The position numbers were made by a program, and so were the translations under genes. Of a stretch of DNA of 64,000 nt, positions 1 to 9,100 are shown in pieces. Origin of the DNA: Limnanthes douglasii subsp. nivea (lineage: Eukaryota; Streptophyta; Magnoliopsida; Brassicales; Limnanthaceae); NCBI GenBank assembly GCA_036936605.1, contig JAUPFV010000001.1, positions 218,021,530 through 218,085,529 of the forward strand, written 5' to 3'. The notes beneath the pieces were generated by a model. That model was not told the DNA's origin. It searched no databases and worked only from the letters and a program-made list of their open reading frames with translations. Position 1 is the first letter of the stretch; each line of letters starts with the position of its first letter.

Positions 1-29
1 AGTATGCGATGAAGATTTAAATCTTTCGC

Positions 30-533
30 CTACTATCACAATTAAAAAATCATATAACCTATCATCATTTTTTTAAAATTCTAATATTATAACCTAAAAT
101 TTTTAAACCATAAATCTTAAAATCTCTAAATTACAAAATTAGAAAAATTGATTTCGAATGCAAAATATATTCCAAAATACATAAACCATATTTAAAAAAT
201 AGGAGGAAAAAATGGTAATATATTATTAGTTATAATAGTGTATTTAAAAAAATTAAATTGCAATATATAGAATAATAATCTATTGAACTAGTGGCCAAAT
301 ATCTAATGGTTTATAACACTAACATCCTTCGTGAAATTCAGAGTCCAATAATAATAAGCAGGGAGGGTTTGAAATACCGATTTAGTCTTCGTGAAGTTAT
401 CAACAACCTACGAATCTGATGTAACATATGAAAGCGAGATCACCCCGAAATGAAATTGATGACGATCGAAGTGACAACTCAATATTAATGTGTTCCGTCC
501 TCTCATGAAAAACATAATTTTTTGCAACATAAT
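30..533 (-). mobile_element. Decayed Ty1/copia LTR and RNase H tail remnant
   Basis: The sequence parallels the copia 3' LTR at 31371-31635 and the adjoining coding tail: the same order of CATATAACC-TATCAT, AATATATAG, a run ending AATATCTAATGG, then CTAACATCC as the LTR/polypurine junction. Downstream of that it matches the minus-strand RNase H tail, including the TCATGAAAAACATAA segment. It is strongly diverged and has no open frame. It ends exactly where the MADS C-terminal fragment starts, so a copia insertion or recombination removed the front of that gene. Confidence 0.6.
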
Positions 534-686
534 GAAAATGATGATGATTATGCAATTGGGAATAGCTTGTCTGATCCAAAAGGTGCGATGATTGATGAGA
601 TTGATTGTGGGTATAACAATTTTAATTTGGCTACCCGTTGTTGTGACACCTCTTTCGATTTCTTCCGACCAGCTCTTTGTTATTGA
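534..686 (+). pseudogene. C-terminal fragment of a MADS-like gene (copy 1)
   Basis: An open frame of about 50 codons ends in TGA at 684-686. It encodes the same tail as the intact MADS gene at 8141-9100: DDDYAIGNS, then SDPKGAMIDEIDCGYNN, then RCCD and FDFF. There is no start codon and no MADS box. The preceding bases are copia-derived. Relative to the copy at 13876-14034 the last segment has lost a few codons (FFRPALCY instead of FFRPNRALCY), and two residues of the RCCD block differ. Confidence 0.85.
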
Positions 687-1813
687 AAATTAGAAGAGTT
701 GACTTTGTTTTTTCGTGATATTTATTATTGAATTTGAATATAATAGGTTTCTTGTATACAATTGGATTGCTCTAATGAATTAACGATTTTTTAAAGATGT
801 AAATCATTTGACTATTAAGATTGATCTCTAACAAATAACAAATGAGCTGTAAAGTTGAATAGAGATTTGATGATAATAAATATATAAACAATTTAATTCA
901 GATTTGTGTTTGGTTTTTCCAGTTGCTTACTTAGTAAGCTATCATTTAATTTGGATTTTGTGCTTTGGTTTTCCTAGTTACTTACTTAGTAACCTATCAT
1001 TGGATTGGTATTTCTTACTGTGCAAGATATTTGCCGTTAAAATCCTTGTAATTTACCTGCCGAGAAAAATTATATTATAATTAACTAATGTAAATAAAAA
1101 CATTTGAAGAAAATCTTCTATAGTTTTTCAATTATTTGTTTTTACCAATTTATTTTTGAAAAGTTAATCAATTCATAAAATTATGCATTGAAGTTTTAAA
1201 TCTTTTATCTACCAACACAATAAAAATCATTAATATTGTTGAACAACTTATAACTAAATTAATGTTGTGTTATAATCGACTATTTTCAAATGATGTTTTA
1301 ATTGCTATATGTTACATTTCGATTAAAGAATGCACATTTCCCAAAAAAACCAAAGTTAAGTTTGTTTGTAGCGACATAACCCTTTAGGTTTGAATAAGCG
1401 CTCTTTGTGTGGTTAGTGTTCGTGTTTCCAAAATGCATGAACTTCGTTTTTCACGCGATAAACTTATCGATGTAAAAAACTAACTAAGAAGTTTTAATGT
1501 ATTCAATTGCTTTATAATAGTCTTTGAACTTTTGAAGTATATTATTCGGACTTTTGTTAAATGTTTCTTCACTTTCCGGCTACAATGTTTTATTCCTTGA
1601 ATCCATAAAACGATAAAATAATTTTTTTAATAATTGTTTAAATCTAATTTTCATGGTTTTTCGTAGACTATCTTCTTAGTTATGTATGTCATCTATCTTT
1701 AGTTGTATTTTTTCAATGGTGAGAAAGTTATATAAACTTAAGTTGGTGATAGTAAAACTTGGTTCAAGGGTAAAATTGGGTTTTAAACTTTTTTTTATTG
1801 ATATTAAGTATTT

Positions 1814-2103
1814 GGCCAAAGCTATTTCCTTCATTAGAATTTTTATTTCTTCCATAATTTGAAAACAAATCCCATGTTGTTATTTCCTCTATAAAGGAAA
1901 TTACACATTTGTCCTTCTACCAATTTATTCTACCTTTTTCATTTTCAAAAACGCCATTATTCTACCCCATTTATTCTATTATCCTACCCATTAACAAAAT
2001 TCAAAGAAAAAAAACCATATTTATCTATTTCTTCAGTTTTCTACCTTTTGCTTTTCTTCATTTTTTGGTACTGTCTTTTGGCTATGGCTGTTCTTGTTAG
2101 GTT
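1814..2103. other. Intergenic DNA, no gene seen
   Basis: AT-rich sequence beyond the end of the segmental duplication. Short open frames here have no recognisable domain and are compositionally like the surrounding non-coding DNA. Confidence 0.5.
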
Positions 2104-2212
2104 AGGGTTCTTATTTGGTAGATTTAGTGTTCGATTAGGGTTCTTACTTGGTAGATTTAGGGTTCGATTAGGGTTTTTATTTGGTATAATTAGGGTTCGA
2201 TTAAGGTTTATG
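2104..2212 (+). repeat. 33-bp minisatellite, about 3.3 copies
   Basis: Three units starting at 2104, 2137 and 2170 share the core AGGGTTCTTATTTGGTAGAT and a TTCGATT end, with a partial fourth unit. The period of 33 is a multiple of three, so an open frame across it reads an 11-residue repeat (core RLGFLFGRF). I take that as a by-product of the repeat, not as a gene. Confidence 0.85.
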
Positions 2213-2295
2213 CTGTTTGTTTGGGTCTATTTTCGAGTTTGGTTCGGTTTTGTGTCTATATGGCAGTTCTACTGTATTCTGTTTTTTTAACGATA

Positions 2296-2576
2296 GCATA
2301 TGATTCCGAGAGGCCATCTCGGAATCATATACTTTTTTTTAAACTGCAAAACACCTGATTCCGAGTGGCCATCTCGGAATCAGGTGCAAATTTTTTTTGA
2401 AAAATTACATCTGATTCTGAGTGGCCATCTCGGAATCAGAAGTAATTTGTGAATTTTGTTTTGCACCTGATTCCGAGATGGCCACTCGGAATCAGGTGCA
2501 ATGTCTCTGTCTCTTTATTAAGGTTGTAATTTTTTCAAAACAACTGATTTAGAGATACTGCTTCAGAATCAGTTGC
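2296..2576. repeat. Array of five palindromic hairpins (CTGATTCCGAG family)
   Basis: Four dyads share the arms TGATTCCGAG / CTCGGAATCA around a 7-base centre, near 2296-2332, 2352-2386, 2404-2447 and 2461-2501. A fifth, degraded one lies at 2541-2576. Arms extend to about 14-17 bases each. Flanking arm bases change in pairs so that pairing is kept: CACC with GGTG, and ATTAC with GTAAT. The centre is TGGCCAT in the second and third dyads and ATGGCCA in the fourth, so that unit is inverted. Spacing is 53-77 bp. Confidence 0.9.
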
Positions 2577-4105
2577 GTTTTGCTCGGAAATGCAGAAATT
2601 GGGAATGCAGTATCAAAACCAACATTTTCGAAGTGATAATATTGCTGGTGTTGTTGGTGGTGTTGAACTTGTTGTTGTTGATGCTGTTGGTGTTTTTGTC
2701 TGTCGGTCTCCTGTTTCATACAAATTCCAAAATAAAAAGGTGGAAGGGTTAAGCATACTATAATTATAGTTGCGAACGATTCGCATGCTGACCTGATATT
2801 TGTTCGATCCATCTCAAACAATTCGCATGCCGAGCTGCGAATTATAAAATAACCAACCAACTAGAGTAAAACACAATTCGTAATATACGATGCGAATTGT
2901 TCGGCCATCACTACACAACAGTCCTGATATTTGTTTGATATCATCATATCATGTGATGCATTGTTTGAATATGTTTTCAACTAGAAAACCCCGCTGACTG
3001 TTTTAAATGGATACACTAACTTTGTTTGAATATTTACACAACAGTAAATATTATTATAGAAACAATTTCATCACAACAAATAAATAAGATATTTGAATCT
3101 TAGTGTACTTTTGATCCACTTAAATCTTCTAGGTTGTCTGGGTTTGCCACTTATTTCTCACGATCTTCTATCTCCTTTGCCCCGTGAAGTACGAGTTGTT
3201 GGTCATTCGGAAGAGACTCGTGTCTTTCTTTCTCCGTCTGTGTCTCCGTGGTGTCCATCTCTGTGGACACCAACAACTCTTCTTGCATCCTTCCAGATGG
3301 TACCGGTATGGGTGAATGGTCCCCATCATCATCCCTCTCTTTTAGAATTACTCCATCAGCATCGTGCTGATCAGCATGGCATACACATTCAATCAAGCTG
3401 CGAATTGCATGGCATACACATTCAATCAAGCTGCGAATTGCTATGAAATATATACAGATATGAAGCTGCAAATTGTTTCCATCCTGGGTGATGAAGATGC
3501 GAATTGTACTACATCGCACACGTACAAGCTGGGAACTGTTCTATTTTTTACATGCACGTTGCAGGGATCTAGGAAATATCAAAACAACACCAAAATTAAT
3601 AATCAACTACCTAATGCACATCTAACATACATCACAGTTCTCAGGAAAGTATTAACATTACATGCAACCAAACTTCTACCCTGGGTTCGACAATTAACCC
3701 ATAAACTCACAAACTATCGTTACTAAATACTTCGTTCCGGTATAAAAAGCAACGCAGACCGTGAAATAACAGAAAATAATTGTTCGAATTCATCAAAATC
3801 GTAAAAAAAGTACACTTTCCACGATAATGCTTACATGGTTATTTCTAAAAACTGTACTATTCACCGGTCGGAGACGAATTGACGACAACGTTTTCGAACA
3901 GAAGGTGGTTACTCGTTTGACGGAGTAAAAGATGGTGATCGGTCCAATTTCGTTGAAGGTGCGAAAGGCGACTGATTTCAGAGAGAAGCTGTAGGGGTTT
4001 CGGGTTGGAGAGAGAGAGAGAGAGAGTATCACAAAGTCAAACGGTTTCTGGTGGTTTCTAAAATTAGACGTGTTTGGGTTTGTTTAGGGTGATGGGAAGG
4101 TGGCA
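2549..4105 (-). pseudogene. Possible spliced minus-strand gene with dyad-filled introns
   Basis: I do not recognise the product. On the minus strand I see three exon-like blocks. (a) A first exon from about 4105 to a good donor AACCAT|GTAAGC at 3835/3834, rich in Ser, Arg and Phe codons. (b) An acidic block, about 3363-3165, after the acceptor-like GCTGATCAG, reading DADGVILKERDDDGD and METxT-type sequence. (c) A final exon after the acceptor TTGTATGAAACAG (near 2716), reading a Gln/His-rich run and then HFENVGFDTAFPISAF, with a stop at 2549. The intervals between blocks hold TTCGCAT/ATGCGAA dyads like those in the MULE at 56775-61713. It may be a captured gene inside a MULE-like element. No transcript evidence is available. 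Confidence 0.35.
4009..4026 (+). repeat. (GA)n microsatellite
   Basis: About nine GA units. On the minus strand this is a CT-rich leader just downstream of the TATA box at 4133-4143, a common feature of plant 5' UTRs. Confidence 0.8.
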
Positions 4106-4132
4106 AAAAGTGGATTTGAAGTGAAAAATGGG

Positions 4133-4143
4133 TATATATAGTC
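4133..4143 (-). promoter_or_regulatory. TATA box of the minus-strand gene candidate
   Basis: The minus strand reads ACTATATATAC, followed after about 30-120 bp by a CT-rich leader and the exon-like block ending at 3835. Placement fits a plant Pol II promoter. Evidence is sequence motif only. Confidence 0.45.
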
Positions 4144-4329
4144 GGAAGATCTTTAGGTTTATATTCATGCACCAATGATTTTCATTGGTTTTTGAAGTAC
4201 GAATTACAACTAAGTTTTTTAATATAACTATTCAAGCACCTCGCGCTCCCATTATGGTCACTAATCTCGTGATGATTAAATATATTTTTGGGTGTAAAAA
4301 CGGAAGATCTTTAGGTTTATAGTATTAAA

Positions 4330-4650
4330 AATATTTTATAGAGAATAGTGAGAGAAAGAAGACGCTTGTATTTAATATTTTTTGAAAAAGTCCAACCCTT
4401 TTAATGAAGTTGGTTGAGATATTTATTCTCTTTTTGATATTTATGGGTCTTTTGGGTCAGATTTTGTTATTCGGATCCATGTTATGAGCCCTCGAGCCCA
4501 TACTTCAAGGTACTATGCATACAGCTGAGTCACTGGTTTACTTAGGTAACTGCTTTGTCATCAAGTTTTAATCATTAGGTCTGAATTGTCCCTTTAAGAA
4601 AAATCCGAATTACTAGTATAGGCTTCCAAAGATATCCGATCATATCAACA
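4330..4650 (+). repeat. Dispersed repeat shared with 15440-15700
   Basis: Both stretches share, in order, a GTGAGAGAAAG block, a GGG(T)C-rich block with ATGGGTC/GGGTCAGAT, GAGCCCxxGAGCCCA, ACACAGxTGAGTCA, CTACTGT/TAACTG and GTCTGAAxTGxCC. Divergence is heavy and there is no open frame. It may be an old LTR or MITE piece. Just before it, a 20-base motif (CGGAAGATCTTTAGGTTTAT) occurs twice, at about 4144 and 4302. Confidence 0.45.
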
Positions 4651-5309
4651 TTTAGTTAATCAAACATTGTGATTCGCATTTAGTTAATCAGTTGTTCATG
4701 ATTTACATTTACATTGCTTTCTTTGCACATGTAATATTTGGTTTTTCATATGCAAAAGCTTCTTTCTCCAAAACCATAACCTCATCTACATTATGTACAA
4801 GACGATGAATAAAAAAATAGCATAACAAGGTTCAATAATTGTATCAGAAACCTTAAGAGATAGAAAAATGGAAAACGTGGACATCATTCGACATGGATTT
4901 GGTAGTCCCCTTAAGTATTTCTAGAAAATGATACTTTGATAATGACCACGAAGACTCATCAAAGAAATCTTTTGATAAAATCTTTCACATATCTTAGTGA
5001 ATTAAAAATTATTAATTATTTATTCCTATTAATAAGTATGAAATTTTATTAAATGTAACATGTTTTTATTAATATTTAAAAAAAAAAGATAATCCTCACA
5101 AAAAATCACTGTAAATAATTTAAATAATATTTTTTTTATAAAAATAATAATATTTTTTTTATACAGCATTAATGAAAATTATTATTTTGCTTTAATTTTT
5201 AATTTTGTACCGTTACTATTTTTTCAATTCTATCACTTTTTACTTTTTACATTTTCACTTTTTTAATATCCTCCTTATATTTTATTATATTGTTGGTAAC
5301 TAACTAACT
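4651..5309. other. AT-rich intergenic DNA
   Basis: No gene seen. Includes short degenerate repeats of the type CATTTAGTTAATCA (4640-4720), similar in style to those at 18090-18310, and long A/T homopolymer runs after 5050. Confidence 0.5.
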
Positions 5310-6890
5310 TAGTTACTCTAACAGTATAGGAATATATAATGAGGACGTGAGAAAGTAAAATTAATCTATATTTAACATTATTTAAATTATTTACAAATAT
5401 TTTTTTGATTTTTTTTTTCAAATTTAATTTAAAAGGTAACATTTGATAAGTAACAAATTATTTAAATTTTCTAGACTTGTCTAAAATATTTTTTAGAGGG
5501 AAGATGGATAGAAAGGGAATAATTGGCAGAAAAAATGAGAAGAGGGGACGAACGAGAGTGAGAAGACTATATAAAACAAAATTAGTGATGATCGATTGCT
5601 TGCAATTCATTAAGCAACGGTATCGTCTCTTTACGTTCTTTTGTTCTTCTTCGTTTTACAATAGATCTTGTGTAAATGAATATATATTATTGTTTTTCTA
5701 TTTTATTTTTTATAAAATTAAAAAAAAAAAATTGAACGCATTTTGTAGTAAAGATCAATGAGTTCTGTCAAGAGTTGTGTTAGGTTAGTCTCCAATACTT
5801 TTGATATCATTGAAACGTTGATTTATTGATTTTTGAATCGATATTATTTTTAATAGATAATTTGAGACAAGAGAAGTTTTTTTTAAAATAAATTGATAAT
5901 AAATTGTAATTAAAATAAATATTTATTAAAAAAAATACATATTAATTAATAAAGTAAATAAATAAAAATTTAAAGTTTATTGTTAATATTTATTGAGACT
6001 CGCTAAACATTTTTGTTTCTTTTGGTAGAAAACAGTAAAATTAATTAAATAAATAAAAATATGTTACATGTAGCGCTTTGGTGTATCTCTTCTCGAAAAA
6101 ATAATAAGAGTGAAGATGAAGAGAAATAAAACAATTGACGAGAAGATTAGGAAGAGAGGACGAAAGAACGTGAGAAGGTTATATAAAGTGAAGCCATGGA
6201 TGATCGAATGCCTGGAATTTATCAAGCAATCGATATCATCTCTTTACATTTTTTGTTTTTCTTCGTTTTTTACAGTATATCTTGTGTGAAGCGAAATATA
6301 TTATCGATTTTTTCGGTTTTTTATGAAAGTAAGAAGAAATTGAAAGCATTTTGCACCAAGTAATCCTTAAGGTATATGAATTAAGGATCAAGGATTTAGG
6401 AGTTGGGTCAGGTCAGTCCCCGTACTTTTGCTATCGTTTAATCCTCTATTTATTGATGTTTGAATTGATATTTCTTTTCAATAGATGATTTGAGATCGGA
6501 GAATTTTTGTTAATAAGAATAATAATAAATGTTAGTTACTCTAAAGTATGATAAATTAGAAAGAGAAAATACAAAAATACAAAAATAAATAAATAAACTT
6601 AGTTAGGTTCTAGTATGAATTATCTTCAATTATGTTCTAGTTTTGATAATCGGATTTTCATTTTTTTATGAAATTAAGAAGAAATGGAACGCATTCGCAG
6701 CAAGGAATCCTTAGGGATAATGATGAATGAGTTTTGTCAGGTGAGTTCCCATAGTTTTGATATCGTTCAATCGTCGATTTGTTGATGTTTGAATCGATAT
6801 TGCTTTTAAATAGATGATTTGAGATCAAATATATTTTCTTAACAAAATTAATAATAAATGTTAGTTACTCTAAAGTATAATAAGTTAGAG
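5310..6890 (+). repeat. TATA-bearing 0.55-0.6 kb repeat family: three tandem units
   Basis: Unit A (about 5310-5880), unit B (about 5990-6545) and partial unit C (about 6650-6890) share: a segment ending GAGAGTGAGAAG; a TATA box (CTATATAAA at about 5565-5575, GTTATATAAAG at about 6180); GATGATCGA-TGC; an ATTCATCAAGCAATC-like segment; TTCTTCGTTTTACAGTA; GCAGCAAGGAATCCTTA; GTCAGGTCAGT; and CGATTTATTGATGTTTGAATCG, then a tail ending TGTTAGTTACTCTAAAGTA. TATA to TATA is about 620 bp. No conserved reading frame. Further units lie at 46690-49720 and 54586-56590. Confidence 0.8.
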
Positions 6891-6942
6891 AAGAAAAAAG
6901 AAAAAAGAAATAAATATATTTAGTTAGTTAGTATAAAAATAA

Positions 6943-6982
6943 TAATAAAGACTTGTAGTATCTTTTATTATAGCTCTATACT
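6943..6982 (+). repeat. 40-bp direct repeat, left copy
   Basis: The stretch AAAGACTTGTAGTATCTTTT and what follows, TATTATAGCTCTATA, recurs almost exactly at 7951-7990, inside the 5' UTR intron of the MADS gene. The two copies bracket about 1 kb that includes the promoter and first exon. Confidence 0.8.
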
Positions 6983-7131
6983 TGGATATGAAACTTCATA
7001 TATAGAAAAGAAAATCGATATGAATAAAATCTGAATGACCATAAACCGAATTCTGAATATCTAAAGTAAACTATATTAGATGAACACAGAAAAACATCAT
7101 ACAAGAATCTTGACACAAAACAATATACAAC

Positions 7132-7323
7132 TCAGCCTATTCTCGGGTCATAATCCGGGTCTATATCCGTGCCAGGGTCTTCATCTGGCGTTGTAGATGG
7201 GTCATAATCTACGTCTTCATTATTTAGGCCTGGGTCTCTATATGGGACTGCATGTGGGCCTGGGACTGCAATTTGGCGTGTGACTGCAGCTGGGGGTGGG
7301 TCTTCATCTGGATCTTCATCCAA
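7132..7323 (-). other. Acidic Asp/Pro-rich open frame, doubtful
   Basis: A 63-codon minus-strand frame rich in Asp, Glu and Pro (repeats of the DPDEDP type). It lies immediately upstream of the MADS promoter. It matches no family I know. The plus strand shows a repeated GGGTCTTCATCTGG-like motif that can create such a frame by chance. I list it only because the composition is unusual; a real gene is unlikely. Confidence 0.15.
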
Positions 7324-7335
7324 CGGTTACTTGGA

Positions 7336-7342
7336 TATAAAT
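7336..7342 (+). promoter_or_regulatory. Putative TATA box of the MADS gene
   Basis: TATAAAT preceded by TTGGA. It lies about 40-110 bp upstream of a CT-rich leader (7383-7446, CTCTCGCT-type repeats) typical of plant 5' UTRs. A start of transcription near 7370 would give a first non-coding exon ending at 7682. Confidence 0.5.
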
Positions 7343-7682
7343 GAACCGAAAACTCGTCTTTAAAAACAAAACGAAACCCACTTCAACTTCATACTTCACG
7401 TCTCTCGCTTTCTTGATCTCTCGATCTCTCGCTCTCTCGCTCTCTGTCGGTCTGACGGAGAATACAAATCTCCTACACGACAAATCTCCGATCATACATT
7501 GAATCTGTATTCTTTTCAAGAGAGAAAGACAGTACTCGTACTCAATTGTGTTTTCAGCTTTTATTTACGACTCGTGATTTCGATCACTACTCATTGTTTC
7601 GATTTCGGTCCGTTCCGTTGGTTATCGGAGTTTCACATTCGGCGCTTCCACTGTATCTCCTCCGTCTGCCATTGAAATCAAG

Positions 7683-8114
7683 GTATTCTTGTTGAGTTCG
7701 TATCACAAATCTTGTATTATTATTTTTTGAATTTGAATTTGAATTGATATTTGAATTTAAAATATAATTCAGTTGATCGGCTTAATTAATTTCGATGATT
7801 TCTATGAGACTGAGTAACTACGTAGCCTAGGTATCTACTTGAGAATGAGGTATACCATACCATACCAGACTGATGTTACAGGTTCGGTCTTGTTTCGCCG
7901 AGTAGTATCTTTTATTGATTTAAAGGAGAAGCAAAAGACAGAAAAAAATAATATAAAGACTTGTAGTATCTTTTATTATAGCTCTATATTACGAAAGATT
8001 ACAATGTGTTGCCATTCTCCTTGGATGATATGTTCATGCCTAGATCGATCTCTATTACCATAAGGTTGCCTTTCTTGTATAACCAACCAACTCCTTTCTT
8101 TTCGTCTATTACAG
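7683..8114 (+). other. 5' UTR intron of the MADS gene
   Basis: Donor AAATCAAG|GTATTC at 7682/7683 and acceptor TTCGTCTATTACAG|ATC at 8114/8115, with a pyrimidine-rich tract. The protein start follows 26 bases after the acceptor. The acceptor and its surroundings recur at the broken MADS copy near 47618-47660 (CTTTCTTTTCGTCTATTACAG), which supports a functional, duplicated intron end. The right copy of the 40-bp direct repeat (7951-7990) lies inside it. Confidence 0.6.
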
Positions 8115-8140
8115 ATCTTCCTTGAACAGATTGCCACATC

Positions 8141-9100
8141 ATGGTAGGAAAACCAAGAATGAGAGGTGTTCCCACCCAAAAAAGAGAAACCGCGTCGCAG
8201 AGATGCGTCACTTTCACCAAACGCCGCCAGGGCCTTTTCAGTAAAGCCGCTCAGCTTTGTCAGTTGTCTGGTGCTCAGATCGCCATTCTCGTTACCGCTC
8301 CCTCCAACAGAAACAACTACTATGTCTTCGGTCATCCTTCAGTCGATGATCTTACCGACAGAGTTTTGTTGGCTACTACTTCCTCCACTTCCTCAACTTC
8401 CTCAACTTCCTCCACTTCCTTGGCTTCGACATCCTCTGCTTCCACTTCCAGTTCGAGTTCCAGTTTGTGTTCGAGTTTCAGTGATCAGACAAAAACCCTA
8501 ACCCTAACCCCAACGGGAAAGAAAAGAAAAAGAGATGAGATCACTCTTGATGATCGCTGCTGCTGGGACGATGACTCGGACCTAGATCTTACCATCGAGG
8601 AGAGAATCCAGAGGATGGAGAAGCTAAAGGACCACGCACTCAAGAGGATGAGGTCAGGTGTCTTGGAGACCAAGAAACCCCAGTCACCACTTGAGAATCA
8701 GAATCCGAACCAGAATGTCCTGGCTGATCATCTTGCACTTGCTGCTGAAACTCAAGTAGATCATGATCATGATCATTATCTAGATCTAGATCTAGACCTA
8801 GGGTTTGATCTGGATTTCGTGTTTGCTGATTCACAAACCAGCCATCAAGAAACTGTCGACGGACTCGGTAATAACAGTCGTGGTATTGAAGGCCAAGGTC
8901 CTGAACCGTACATGGCATTTCTGGAAAAGGAAATCGATGCCTTGCCTGATGATGGATATGCAATTGGGAATAGCTTCTCTGATCCGATGGGCGCTATGAT
9001 TGATGAGATCGATTGTGGGTATAATAATGTTACTATGGCTAGCCGTTGCTGCGACTGCTCTTTCGATATCTTCCCACCAAATGTAACTCTTTCGTATTGA
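8141..9100 (+). CDS. Type I (M-alpha-like) MADS-box transcription factor
   Basis: A single-exon nuclear DNA-binding protein of 319 residues. Residues about 8-70 form the MADS domain: VTFTKRRQGLFSKAAQLCQL (23-42), then the GAQIAIL core and FGHPSVD (63-69), which is characteristic of the M-alpha group to which AGL62-like genes belong. There is no K-domain, as expected for type I. A Ser/Thr tract (about 78-112) follows, then GKKRKRDE, a likely nuclear signal, a short helical segment (IEERIQRMEKLKDHALKRM), an Asp-rich stretch (about 205-226) and a tail motif PYMAFLEKEIDALPDD. ATG at 8141 is the first in the exon and matches the start of the copy at 47706. M-alpha factors often act in female gametophyte or endosperm; that role is inference here. 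Frame intact, so probably functional. Confidence 0.9.
   Translation: MVGKPRMRGVPTQKRETASQRCVTFTKRRQGLFSKAAQLCQLSGAQIAILVTAPSNRNNYYVFGHPSVDDLTDRVLLATTSSTSSTSSTSSTSLASTSSASTSSSSSSLCSSFSDQTKTLTLTPTGKKRKRDEITLDDRCCWDDDSDLDLTIEERIQRMEKLKDHALKRMRSGVLETKKPQSPLENQNPNQNVLADHLALAAETQVDHDHDHYLDLDLDLGFDLDFVFADSQTSHQETVDGLGNNSRGIEGQGPEPYMAFLEKEIDALPDDGYAIGNSFSDPMGAMIDEIDCGYNNVTMASRCCDCSFDIFPPNVTLSY

Larger units (their letters stand above)
1..1813 (+). repeat. Segmental duplication, copy 1 (partner 13342-15437)
   Basis: This stretch reads nearly base for base like 13342-15437 in the same orientation. It runs off the left edge of the window. It contains a copia-derived remnant, the 3' end of a MADS-like gene and about 1.1 kb of downstream non-coding DNA. 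Relative to copy 2 it lacks roughly 270 bp near position 1230. There the sequence jumps from the A-rich run after CCAACACAAT straight to TAATATTGTTGAAC, whereas copy 2 carries extra DNA (about 14575-14850) including a doubled 20-bp piece. From 687 to 1813 I see no gene. Confidence 0.9.

Noticed and set aside
2096..2200. Telomere-like TTAGGG words
   Set aside because: They occur once per 33-bp unit with other bases between; not a (TTTAGGG)n array. The CCCTAACCCTAACCCC in the MADS gene (about 8498) is likewise a short coincidence in coding DNA.
2048..2290. Open frame with an 11-residue repeat (RLGFLFGRF)
   Set aside because: The repeat is an exact consequence of a 33-bp minisatellite; no conserved domain and no gene context.
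2296..2576. CRISPR array
   Set aside because: Units are palindromes separated by 53-77 bp with inverted members, in plant nuclear DNA with no cas genes. Not a CRISPR locus.
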